From: CAYTTA01 sp964440655
GTDB lineage: Bacteria; Bacteroidota; Rhodothermia; Balneolales; Balneolaceae
Assembly (NCBI GenBank): GCA_964440655.1
Contig: CAYTTA010000034.1
Location: 1 to 28,227, forward strand
Reading direction: 5' to 3'
DNA length: 28,227 nucleotides
Shown here: piece by piece, positions 15,798-22,773 of the stretch
How positions within the stretch are numbered: the stretch's first letter is position 1
How the letters are laid out: the number at the start of each line of letters is the position of its first letter
Notes under the pieces: generated by a model
What the model saw: the letters and a program-made list of their open reading frames with translations, nothing else
Database searches by the model: none
What the model was told of the DNA's origin: nothing
Translations under genes and position numbers: made by a program

Positions 15798-16458
15798 GAC
15801 GATGACGCAGTATCCGGTTTTCCACTCGGTAGTAAATAAAATTAAGGCTTCACTGGAAGCAAACAATATCCGGGTAAGTAAATTCAAGACCTGGGAGGAG
15901 TCCCGGATCAACGCGATGGGTCTGGAGATCTGGATCGATCTCTCCGACTCCACCCGCCACCTGAAAGCGGTCTGCATCAACTTTGACTGGGACCGGTTCC
16001 GCGAGACCCGGATCGCCCGTCAGCTTGAGGGCATTGGAGCCCATCCTCTTTTGCGGGCTCCCCATCTGCTTGAATCCAATGTGGAGCCGGTGATCGATAT
16101 CGAGGTGACCTGGTATTTTGATCAGGAGCGATGCCAGCCGAACTGGTCGCCTGCCGATGATGTCAACTACCGGATTGACGTGGCCGGTCAATGGATGTCC
16201 GAAGTGAGTCAGAGGGTGAACCGCCTGTTGGAATCGGATGATATCATCACCCGGTGGCATCTGGAGATCGAGGGGGATGAACACGGAAAATTTCTTACGG
16301 AGATCAATCTCATCTCCTATTTTCAGTACAGGCTCTCTGATTTTGACAGTCTGAACAGCGTACACGAATATGTGGAGGAGAAGATCCGGCACCTGCTCTA
16401 CAGGATAAACCGGGTTGTACGCATTGCGGATGTGTCGGTGAAGGTGCCGGCGGCATGA
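15796..16458 (+). CDS. Uncharacterised conserved-looking protein, divergent from rqcH
   Basis: I do not recognise this 220-residue protein. It is soluble-looking: no signal peptide and no membrane helix. It is rich in charged and aromatic residues, and alternates strand-like stretches (GLEIWIDLSD, LKAVCINFDWDRF, DIEVTWYFDQ, HLEIEGDEHG) with helices (ETRIARQLEGIG, VHEYVEEKIRHLLYRINRVV), so it is probably an alpha/beta cytoplasmic domain. Two cysteines are present and no known active-site motif is visible. The ATG at 15796 overlaps by two bases, on the other strand, the rqcH start codon; an in-frame ATG at 15802 (MTQYPVF) is an equally good start and would give 218 residues. The reading frame is open throughout with codon use like its neighbours, and it ends in a strong terminator. 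Function unknown. Confidence 0.82.
   Translation: MTMTQYPVFHSVVNKIKASLEANNIRVSKFKTWEESRINAMGLEIWIDLSDSTRHLKAVCINFDWDRFRETRIARQLEGIGAHPLLRAPHLLESNVEPVIDIEVTWYFDQERCQPNWSPADDVNYRIDVAGQWMSEVSQRVNRLLESDDIITRWHLEIEGDEHGKFLTEINLISYFQYRLSDFDSLNSVHEYVEEKIRHLLYRINRVVRIADVSVKVPAA
15831..15863 (-). promoter_or_regulatory. Candidate rqcH promoter inside the divergent gene
   Basis: On the minus strand TTTG (15860-15863) and TATTTACT (15831-15838) are 21 bases apart, like a Bacteroidota -33/-7 pair, about 35 bases before the rqcH ATG. Because the divergent genes share their start codons, any rqcH promoter must lie in the coding part of the other gene, as this one does. Confidence 0.27.
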
Positions 16459-16479
16459 AAGAGCCGCCGGACGGCTCTT
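16459..16479. terminator. Bidirectional intrinsic terminator between two convergent genes
   Basis: AAGAGCCG and CGGCTCTT form a perfect 8-base stem with a five-base loop. It begins directly after the stop of the 220-residue gene and ends one base before the stop of the convergent 30-residue gene. On the plus strand it is followed by a pyrimidine/T-rich stretch (TTCTTCTTTTT). Confidence 0.8.
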
Positions 16480-16480
16480 G

Positions 16481-16573
16481 TTACTTCTTCTTTTTGTGCC
16501 GGTTCTTCCGGAGTCTTTTCTTCCTTTTGTGCTTGGCGATTTTTGCGCGCTTACGTTTCTTTCCGCTGGGCAT
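16481..16573 (-). CDS. AURKAIP1/COX24-domain 30-residue basic peptide (mS38/bS22-like ribosomal small-subunit protein)
   Basis: A minus-strand ATG at 16573 opens a 30-codon frame ending TAA at 16481. The peptide begins MPSGKKRKRAKIAKHKRKKR, continues LRKNRHKKKK, and more than half its residues are Lys or Arg. It closely matches the tiny AURKAIP1/COX24-type proteins annotated in Bacteroidota, whose mitochondrial relative mS38 is a small-subunit ribosomal protein in the decoding region. It most likely binds 16S rRNA. The gene has its own candidate promoter and terminator, so it is monocistronic, with a leader of about 90 bases rich in inverted repeats. It is too short for most gene callers. Confidence 0.85.
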   Translation of the reverse strand: MPSGKKRKRAKIAKHKRKKRLRKNRHKKKK

Positions 16574-16619
16574 GAACGTCACACTGTGATTAGAGTTCCC
16601 ATTTCAATCTCTCCGTCAC

Positions 16620-16673
16620 ACCCGTTACGGGTCGCTCCGGAGCGCTTCTTTCGTCAAAAAGAATTCCATTCTT
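16620..16673 (-). promoter_or_regulatory. Structured leader: three consecutive inverted repeats upstream of the 30-residue gene
   Basis: Within 54 bases lie three inverted repeats: ACCCGT-T-ACGGGT (16620-16632), the perfect 12-base palindrome CGCTCCGGAGCG (16633-16644), and AAGAAT-TCC-ATTCTT (16659-16673). They fall in the predicted leader of the basic peptide gene. They could fold as RNA hairpins for autogenous control, or be protein-binding sites. Confidence 0.45.
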
Positions 16674-16706
16674 CCAAGTTAAGAAAAAATCTTCTCACTA
16701 ATCCAA
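16674..16706 (-). promoter_or_regulatory. Candidate Bacteroidota-type promoter for the 30-residue gene
   Basis: On the minus strand TTGG (16703-16706) and TAACTTGG (16674-16681) are separated by 21 bases, each one base from TTTG and TAnnTTTG. Transcription would start near 16667 and give a leader of about 93 bases before the ATG. Confidence 0.42.
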
Positions 16707-16821
16707 CCGTTTGCATCCCTTCCTTTCACTGCAAGGTAGTGTGCAGCTCTTCTCCATTTTTCACTTCTATATGCGCTCATCATTTTTGTATCTTGCAAGT
16801 CTGTAATCTGAATTTTGAAAA

Positions 16822-18189
16822 ATGCCTGATTTGATCAAAGTAGCTAAGTTCGGCGGCACCAGTCTGGCGGATGTCGAGGCGATGAGACGGTGTGCGGCAA
16901 TCATCGGCAAGGACCCGGACAAAAGGGTGATCGTTGTCAGCGCCACATCCGGAACCACCAACCTTCTTACAGAGACCGCCGCATCGGACGATCTGGAACA
17001 GCGTCTCTCCCTGGTTGAAGAGATCGCAAAGCGGCACCGGCAGATTGTCGGCCGGCTGAAGGAGCCGGAGAAGGTTTCCGGAAAGGTGGAGCAGCTTCTG
17101 GATGAACTGAAAGAAGCGGCCACTGCCGACCCCCGGCCGCTTGATATCCGTGCGACCGACCGGCTTCTTTCCTTCGGGGAGCTTCTCTCTTCCACCATCT
17201 TCACCGGGCTGCTGCAGGAGGAGGGGATCGCAACGGAGTGGGTCGATGCCCGCCAGGTCATCCGCACGGACAGCATTTTCGGAAATGCGGATCCGCTGCT
17301 GGAGGAGGTGCGCCTCAACGCCCAGGAGAAGATGAAGCCCGCCATGAAATCGAGCCGGCTGGTCGTGCAGGGTTTTATCGGCTCAGACAAGAGCGGAGCG
17401 ACAACCACTCTCGGCCGTGGAGGCAGCGACTTCACGGCGGCACTCCTTGCCGAAGCGCTTGATGCTGATGTGCTGGAGATCTGGACCGACGTGGATGCGA
17501 TCTATTCGGCCGACCCCAGGATTGTTCCGGATGCCGAACCGATCACCGAGATCACGTTTGACGAGGCGGCGGAACTCTCCGTCTTCGGGGCAAAAGTGCT
17601 CCATCCCGCCACACTGAAGCCGGCCATCCGAAAAAACATCCGGGTCTATGTCGGTTCGAGCATGAGTGCGGATCAGCCGGGTACCTGGATTGTGCGGAAC
17701 TCCGCCAGCCAGCCGGTAATCCGTGCCATCTCCCTGCGACGCGACCAGACGCTTGTGACGGTCCACAGTCTTGACATGCTGCACCGGCATGGATTCCTGG
17801 CACGCCTCTTCCAGATCCTGGCCGATTACAAGCTGAGTGTCGATCTGGTGACCACCAGCGAGGTGAGCGTTTCGCTGACGCTCGACACCAACCAGCAGGG
17901 GATCCGCCGTCAGCTCTCCGGTGAAGTGTTGAAGGAGCTCGGGGCGATTGCCGATGTCCATGTGGAGACAGATCTCGCACTTGTCGCCCTGGTCGGAAAC
18001 AATCTGGAGAAGACCGCCGGTGTGAGCGGGCCGATCTTCAATCTTCTGGGGGATATCAATATCCGGCTGATCTGCCACGGCGCCAGCACCCACAATCTCT
18101 GCTTCCTGGTCAAGGACTCCGAAGCGGAGAATGTGATCCGGAAACTGCATCGCCACTTTATCACCGAAAAAGGGAAAGTGACGGCATGA
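16822..18189 (+). CDS. lysC: Aspartate kinase (LysC type)
   Basis: The 455-residue enzyme phosphorylates aspartate, the committed step towards lysine, diaminopimelate, threonine and methionine. It is monofunctional, with an N-terminal kinase domain (KFGGTS at 9-14, TTLGRGGSDFTAALLAEAL, EIWTDVDAIYSADPR, FGAKVLHPAT) and a C-terminal pair of ACT domains (from about 305). The ACT region (QTLVTVHSLDMLHRHGFLA, VDLVTTSEVSVSLTLDT, LICHGASTHNLCFLV) is very like the lysine-sensitive E. coli LysC, so lysine feedback is likely (inference). It opens the lysC-dapB-dapA-dapD operon. No homoserine dehydrogenase part is fused. No clear Shine-Dalgarno sequence precedes the ATG, and I find no lysine-riboswitch-like structure in the leader. 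Confidence 0.97.
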   Translation: MPDLIKVAKFGGTSLADVEAMRRCAAIIGKDPDKRVIVVSATSGTTNLLTETAASDDLEQRLSLVEEIAKRHRQIVGRLKEPEKVSGKVEQLLDELKEAATADPRPLDIRATDRLLSFGELLSSTIFTGLLQEEGIATEWVDARQVIRTDSIFGNADPLLEEVRLNAQEKMKPAMKSSRLVVQGFIGSDKSGATTTLGRGGSDFTAALLAEALDADVLEIWTDVDAIYSADPRIVPDAEPITEITFDEAAELSVFGAKVLHPATLKPAIRKNIRVYVGSSMSADQPGTWIVRNSASQPVIRAISLRRDQTLVTVHSLDMLHRHGFLARLFQILADYKLSVDLVTTSEVSVSLTLDTNQQGIRRQLSGEVLKELGAIADVHVETDLALVALVGNNLEKTAGVSGPIFNLLGDINIRLICHGASTHNLCFLVKDSEAENVIRKLHRHFITEKGKVTA

Positions 18190-18854
18190 AGGCAGCGCTG
18201 ATTGGTGCGGGAAAGACAGGCGGGTATGTGGCGGAATTTCTGGAGAATCCGGCCGTGTTTGACCGGAGCAACCCCCCGACGCCCGAAAGTCTGAAGCCGT
18301 ATGACGTGGCCATCGTCTTCGTTCCGGGCAGTGCCGCAGCAGAACTGGTCGGGATCCTGCTGGAGGCGGGAATTCCGGCGGTATGGGGGACAACAGGCTA
18401 TGAGTGGCCGGCGGATCTGGCCGCCCGGTTGGAAACAGCGGGCACCCGTTGGGTTCTGGGGTCCAACTTCAGTCTGGGAATGAACCTGATGCGCCGCTGT
18501 CTGGAGGTGATCGGCAGGGGTGAGGAGTTCCTGGAACAGCCGGACTACCACATTCATGAAGTGCATCATGTTCATAAACAGGATGCGCCAAGCGGGACCG
18601 CCCTGAAATGGAAGGAGTGGCTCGGTGTGGAACAGGTGCGGATCACCTCCGCCCGTGAAGGGGACGTGAAGGGCATTCACGAGCTTTATGTCAAAACACC
18701 CGGAGAATCGCTCTGGCTGAGGCATGAGGCACATGACCGCTCAATTTTCGCCCGTGGGGCTGTCTGGGCTGCGCGCTACCTGCTCGATCATCCTGAGCTG
18801 GCCCCCGGTCTTTATACATTTGAATCCATTACCGATTTAGCATTCAGAAAGTGA
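18186..18854 (+). CDS. dapB: 4-hydroxy-tetrahydrodipicolinate reductase, short form
   Basis: DapB reduces the product of DapA with NAD(P)H to tetrahydrodipicolinate. The signature HEVHHVHKQDAPSGTA is present, as are GTTGYE and SNFSLGMNLMRR for the active site and domain hinge. At 222 residues it is about 50 shorter than E. coli DapB. The nucleotide loop is GAGKTGG instead of the usual GxxGRMG, and the segment after it is reduced, so cofactor preference may differ. Its ATG overlaps the lysC stop as ATGA, pointing to translational coupling. Identity is firm from motif and operon context. Confidence 0.94.
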   Translation: MKAALIGAGKTGGYVAEFLENPAVFDRSNPPTPESLKPYDVAIVFVPGSAAAELVGILLEAGIPAVWGTTGYEWPADLAARLETAGTRWVLGSNFSLGMNLMRRCLEVIGRGEEFLEQPDYHIHEVHHVHKQDAPSGTALKWKEWLGVEQVRITSAREGDVKGIHELYVKTPGESLWLRHEAHDRSIFARGAVWAARYLLDHPELAPGLYTFESITDLAFRK

Positions 18855-19744
18855 AGATGGATCCCACTACGATCAGGCTCTGGACAGCTCTGATAACTCC
18901 GATGAAGAAGGACGGTTCGGTCGATTTCGAGGATCTTGAACATCTGGTCCGGCGGCAGGAAGCGGCCGGCAACGGAATCCTGATCCTGGGGAGCACCGGT
19001 GAGGGTCTGGCTCTGAACCGCCGTGAGAAGGAAGAGGTGGCCCGGTTTGTTTCCGATCTGAAACCCAAAACGGGTCTGATGGCCGGTGTCGGAGGTTTCA
19101 ACCTGGAGGAGCAGAAAAGCTGGGTCCGGTGGTGCAACACTGTAGAAATCGATGCGTTTCTGATGGTTTCCCCCCTCTATTCAAAGCCCGGTCCGGTTGG
19201 AATGGAGCGGTGGTTCAAGGCACTGATGGATGAGGCGGACCGCCCCTGCATGCTCTACAATATTCCCGGCCGTACCGGGTCGCGCATCACACCGGAGGTG
19301 ATAAAAGGCCTGGCGGGCCACCCCTCACTCTGGGGGCTGAAGGAGGCGGGTGGAAGTCTGGAGCAGTACCGGGCGTTCCGGGAAGCAGTACCGGAACTGG
19401 TAATCTACAGCGGTGATGACGGTCTTCTTCCCCTCTTTGCCCCGGAGGGGTGCGGAGGTCTGATATCGGTCGCCTCCAATGTCTGGCCGGAGGAGGCGAA
19501 CCGCTACGTGAGGCTCTGCCTGGAGGGGGAGAGCGGTCCGGTCGACGGAATCTGGACCGAGTGTGTGAACACCCTCTTCCTGGTCTCGAATCCCATACCT
19601 TCCAAGGTCCTTCTGGCCCGGAAAGGGGTGATCCGGAACTCCACATTGCGGCCGCCCCTTACCGAAGATGAACTGAAGGATCCCGCTCCGATTCTCGAGG
19701 CCGATCGCCGGATGACGGAGTGGCATGCCCGGACCGGAACCTGA
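18851..19744 (+). CDS. dapA: 4-hydroxy-tetrahydrodipicolinate synthase
   Basis: The 297-residue TIM-barrel enzyme condenses pyruvate with aspartate semialdehyde. It has GSTGEGLALNRREK, YNIPGRTGSRI (active-site Tyr and Arg) and LWGLKEAGG with the Schiff-base Lys. The start is taken as the GTG at 18851, which overlaps the dapB stop as GTGA; the ATG at 18857 is an alternative that removes two residues. It sits between dapB and dapD, with 3 bases before the dapD start. Confidence 0.95.
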   Translation: MKMDPTTIRLWTALITPMKKDGSVDFEDLEHLVRRQEAAGNGILILGSTGEGLALNRREKEEVARFVSDLKPKTGLMAGVGGFNLEEQKSWVRWCNTVEIDAFLMVSPLYSKPGPVGMERWFKALMDEADRPCMLYNIPGRTGSRITPEVIKGLAGHPSLWGLKEAGGSLEQYRAFREAVPELVIYSGDDGLLPLFAPEGCGGLISVASNVWPEEANRYVRLCLEGESGPVDGIWTECVNTLFLVSNPIPSKVLLARKGVIRNSTLRPPLTEDELKDPAPILEADRRMTEWHARTGT

Positions 19745-19747
19745 ATT

Positions 19748-20497
19748 GTGAACTGGAAAGAGACACTCAACCTTCTTGAGCAGGGAGTGCTTCGCGCCGC
19801 CGAACCTTCAGGCAGCGGGGAGTGGGTGGTGAACGTGGGGGTGAAAGAGGCGATTCTGGAAGCCTTCAGAAACGGAGAGAATCATCAGTTTGAGGGGATT
19901 CCGGGTGGTTTTGTCGACAAGCACACCCTGCCGCCGCGCCGTTTTGACCTCCGGGACGGAATCCGTCTGGTTCCGGGAGGTACCTCGGTCCGGAGGGGCG
20001 CCTATCTTGCTCCGGGTGTGATCGTCATGCCTCCTTCGTATGTGAATACCGGGGCGTATGTGGATGAGGGCTCCCTGATTGACAGCCATGTGCTGGTGGG
20101 GTCGTGCGCGCAGATCGGCAAGAGAGTTCATCTCTCTGCAGGTGTCCAGATCGGGGGGGTGCTTGAGCCGGTCGGCCGGCGGCCGGTGGTGATCGAGGAT
20201 GACTCTTTTATCGGAGCGGGGGTGGTGATTGTGGAAGGGATTCTGGTTCGGAGAGGGGCGGTGATCGCGCCCGGAGTGATCCTTTCCCGGGCGGTTCCGG
20301 TCTATGACTGTGTTAACGAGGTTGAGCTTGAGAGGGGAAGCCCCATTCCGGAAGGGGCGGTTGTTGTGCCCGGAACACGACCTGCCAGCACTTCCTGGGC
20401 GCGAAAACGGGGACTGTCGGTCTCCTGCCCGCTGATTGTCAAATACCGGGATGCAGGGAGTGATGCCTCCCTGGAACTGGAAGAGGCATTGAGATAG
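19748..20497 (+). CDS. dapD: 2,3,4,5-tetrahydropyridine-2,6-dicarboxylate N-succinyltransferase
   Basis: DapD succinylates tetrahydrodipicolinate, which commits the cell to the succinylase branch of diaminopimelate synthesis for peptidoglycan and lysine. The 249-residue protein is a left-handed beta-helix acyltransferase. The most telling motif is VGSCAQIGKRVHLSAGVQIG followed by GVLEPVGRRPVVIEDDSFIGAG, nearly as in E. coli DapD. It is about 25 residues shorter than the E. coli enzyme, missing part of the N-terminal helical domain. Start is GTG at 19748. Later-step genes (dapC/argD, dapE, dapF, lysA) are not in this window. Confidence 0.94.
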   Translation: MNWKETLNLLEQGVLRAAEPSGSGEWVVNVGVKEAILEAFRNGENHQFEGIPGGFVDKHTLPPRRFDLRDGIRLVPGGTSVRRGAYLAPGVIVMPPSYVNTGAYVDEGSLIDSHVLVGSCAQIGKRVHLSAGVQIGGVLEPVGRRPVVIEDDSFIGAGVVIVEGILVRRGAVIAPGVILSRAVPVYDCVNEVELERGSPIPEGAVVVPGTRPASTSWARKRGLSVSCPLIVKYRDAGSDASLELEEALR

Positions 20498-20565
20498 CTG
20501 TTGTACTAAAGAGGTTTTGAGATGGCTGTCCGAAGAAGATGAGACGATCAGATCGAAACGCACTT

Positions 20566-20600
20566 TTTGAACCGGCAGGTCACACCTGTCCGTAAGGTTT
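20566..20600 (+). promoter_or_regulatory. Possible ssb promoter region with inverted repeat in the spacer
   Basis: The dapD-ssb gap is 197 bases. TTTG (20566-20569) and TAAGGTTT (20593-20600) could be -33/-7 boxes, though 23 bases apart. Between them lies the inverted repeat CAGGT-CAC-ACCTG (20576-20588), a possible operator. Two further short inverted repeats follow (TCTGCC/GGCAGA and GCACG/CGTGC). Nothing here looks like a gene. Confidence 0.22.
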
Positions 20601-20694
20601 CGTATTCTGCCATCTCATACCGGCAGAAAAGGGATCGCAGCACGAACCGTGCCGGCATCATGCAGGTATCATCCAAACCAAGACAAGGAAATCC

Positions 20695-21150
20695 ATGAGT
20701 TCACTCAACAAGGCAATGATCATCGGGCGGCTGGGACAGGATCCGGAAGTCCGTTACACGCAATCGAATACCGCGGTGGCGACCCTCAATATCGCCACCA
20801 ATGAACGGTTCCGGGACCGGAACGGAGAGCTGCAGGAGCGGACCGAGTGGCACCGGGTGGTGGCCTGGGGAAGGACTGCGGAAGTGGCCCGGGAGTACCT
20901 GAAGAAAGGTTCGATGGTCTATATTGAAGGACCCATTCAGACCCGGGAGTGGGAAGACAAGGAGGGGCAGAAGCGTTACACGACCGAGATCAAGGCCCTG
21001 ACACTCACCATGCTGGACAGCAGGGGTGAAGGGGGCGGAAGCCGTGGTGGTGGTATGCAGGCCGACTCTTCCGGAGGCAACCGGCAGTCGTCCGGCTCTT
21101 TCGAGATTGAGGATTCCTTTGACGACATGGGGGACGATCTGCCCTTCTGA
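20695..21150 (+). CDS. ssb: Single-stranded DNA-binding protein
   Basis: The 151-residue protein coats single-stranded DNA in replication, repair and recombination. The OB fold spans about residues 1-107 (LNKAMIIGRLGQDPEVRYT, TEWHRVVAWGRTAEVAREYL, KGSMVYIEGPIQTREWEDKEG). It is followed by a Gly/Ser-rich linker and the acidic tip DDMGDDLPF that recruits partner proteins. Length and layout are standard. AAGGA seven bases before the ATG may act as a ribosome binding site, one of the few in the window. A strong hairpin follows the gene. Confidence 0.97.
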   Translation: MSSLNKAMIIGRLGQDPEVRYTQSNTAVATLNIATNERFRDRNGELQERTEWHRVVAWGRTAEVAREYLKKGSMVYIEGPIQTREWEDKEGQKRYTTEIKALTLTMLDSRGEGGGSRGGGMQADSSGGNRQSSGSFEIEDSFDDMGDDLPF

Positions 21151-21190
21151 TCCGGCTGCGGGGTGACCATTTCCAGTCTCTCCGGGCCGG

Positions 21191-21234
21191 GCACCGGGTG
21201 ACTTCGGGATCAGGAACCGGAGGGCACCCGGTGC
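21191..21234 (+). terminator. GC-rich nested hairpin after ssb
   Basis: GCACCGGGTG (21191-21200) and CACCCGGTGC (21225-21234) form a perfect 10-base stem. Inside it CTTCGG and CCGGAG can pair with one G-U, giving a nested hairpin. It starts 40 bases after the ssb stop. The T-run is weak, so termination is likely but not certain. Confidence 0.55.
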
Positions 21235-21278
21235 ACCGTTCTCCATTAACCTTTCGGGACGGATCGGGGGTGGAAATG

Positions 21279-21308
21279 TTTACATGACCACTTTATTCAC
21301 TATTTTAT
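21279..21308 (+). promoter_or_regulatory. Candidate promoter for the DUF21/CBS gene and downstream murB cluster
   Basis: TTTACA (21279-21284) and TATTTT (21301-21306) are 16 bases apart, a good general -35/-10 pair; it also reads as TTTA-N18-TATTTTAT in the Bacteroidota style. It lies between the ssb hairpin and the next gene, giving a leader of roughly 45 bases. Confidence 0.42.
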
Positions 21309-21357
21309 AGCGTCATTTCCCTGGTGGTGTGATGATCCCGGAACAAAAAACCTGTTA

Positions 21358-22773
21358 TTGGAAACTTTAGACGAACCTCCAAGTAACGGTTTGCATACCG
21401 CTCTGCAAGTGGCAACCGATCTGGCAGAGGCCCTGCCCTCCGATACGGCCTCTCTGGCTCTTTTCGCAGGTTTCATGCTGCTCTGCCTTCTCCTGAGTTT
21501 CATCCTTTCCGGATCGGAAGTGGCGCTTTTCTCTGTGGCCGGCCAGATCGGGAAAATGGGCAACGGGGCAACGACCGCCGATCGGAAGATCACCCGCATG
21601 CTGGAAAACCCGAGGCGCCTTCTTGCGACCATCCAGATCGGCAACCTCTTTGTCAATCTCTTTTTTTCGGTTCTGGGGGCTCTTCTCGTGGTGAAAGGCG
21701 TTGCTTTCATCGGCATGTCGGCCACTGCAGGCCATCTCTTCGGACTGGTCACGATCACACTGCTGCTTCTTGTACTCGGGGAGTTCACCCCCCGGCTGAT
21801 CTCGTTTGAGGATCCGCTTGCGGTCTCCCGCCGTTACGCATCGTTCCTCTGGTTCCTCTATGTCGTGATGAAACCTCTGGCAACTCTCTATACCGAGAGC
21901 TCCCTGCTGCTGGAGAAATGGCTTCCCAGAAGCGGCGGTATGACGACAGAGGATCTGGACCGGATGGCAGGAGGGGACGAGATGGAGGGTTCCATCCAGG
22001 AGGAGGAGCGGGAGATCATTGAGAATGTCATCGACTTCGGCAATATCGAGGTTCGGGAGATCATGACCTCCCGGGTCAATATCGTGGCAGTCTCCACCGA
22101 AAATACTCTGGAAGAGGTGGTGGAACTGATCCGGGAAAAAGGGTTCTCCCGGATGCCGCTCTATGAGACGGATCTTGATAACATCCTGGGGGTGATTTAT
22201 GCCAAGGATGTACTCCCCTACATCAACCGACCCGATCTTGCCGGAATCTCCATCAACTGGACCACCATCGCACGGAAAGTGCTCTTCATACCATCCACCA
22301 AAAAACTGGATGATCTTCTGCGCGATTTTCAGCGAGAGAAGTCCCACCTGGCCATTGTGGTTGACGAGTATGGGGGAACCGAAGGGCTGGTGACACTCGA
22401 TGACATCCTAGAAGAGATTGTCGGGGATATGGGTGATGAACACGATGAGGGGGAGGAAAAGCTTTACACCCGCATCCGTGATGACATCTATCTTTTTGAT
22501 GCGAAGATGACACTCAATGACATGGAGGAGATTATCGAGCGGGAGATCACCTCCGATGATGATGAATTCGAGACGCTCGGCGGACTGGTCTACCACCTCT
22601 CCGAACGGATTCCCAATGTAGGGGAACGTTTCATCTATCGAGATCTGGAGCTGACCGTCCATTCGGTGCGGAACAACCGGGTGCGCAGGCTCCGGGTCCG
22701 GCTACTGCCGCCGGGGGAGAGCCCCCGGCCTGAGAAGAAGAGCGTCCGGAAGGGATCGGGGAGAGAGCGATGA
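21358..22773 (+). CDS. Hemolysin-family membrane protein with DUF21, paired CBS and CorC/HlyC domains (GldE-like)
   Basis: The 471-residue inner-membrane protein has a DUF21 transmembrane part with about four helices (LALFAGFMLLCLLLSFILSG near 32-51, and segments near 97-145 and 160-180), two CBS domains (about 205-335; REIMTSRVNIVAVS, GFSRMPLYE, GVIYAKDVL, HLAIVVDEYGGTEGLVTLDD) and a C-terminal CorC_HlyC domain. Relatives include CorC/MpfA magnesium-homeostasis proteins and, in Bacteroidota, gliding-associated GldE; LSFILSGSEVALFS is very GldE-like. The hemolysin name is historical. Start is uncertain: no in-frame ATG precedes the first helix, so TTG at 21358 is used, with TTG 21391 or GTG 21409 possible. 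It overlaps murB by four bases. Confidence 0.88.
   Translation: METLDEPPSNGLHTALQVATDLAEALPSDTASLALFAGFMLLCLLLSFILSGSEVALFSVAGQIGKMGNGATTADRKITRMLENPRRLLATIQIGNLFVNLFFSVLGALLVVKGVAFIGMSATAGHLFGLVTITLLLLVLGEFTPRLISFEDPLAVSRRYASFLWFLYVVMKPLATLYTESSLLLEKWLPRSGGMTTEDLDRMAGGDEMEGSIQEEEREIIENVIDFGNIEVREIMTSRVNIVAVSTENTLEEVVELIREKGFSRMPLYETDLDNILGVIYAKDVLPYINRPDLAGISINWTTIARKVLFIPSTKKLDDLLRDFQREKSHLAIVVDEYGGTEGLVTLDDILEEIVGDMGDEHDEGEEKLYTRIRDDIYLFDAKMTLNDMEEIIEREITSDDDEFETLGGLVYHLSERIPNVGERFIYRDLELTVHSVRNNRVRRLRVRLLPPGESPRPEKKSVRKGSGRER

Noticed and set aside
15798..15980. Upstream in-frame start for rqcH
   Set aside because: The added 61 residues have no family similarity and lie within the divergent gene; MNQYYALIYL aligns with normal NFACT starts.
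17383..18734. Minus-strand open frames opposite lysC and dapB
   Set aside because: Both plus-strand genes are unmistakable and overlap in operon fashion.
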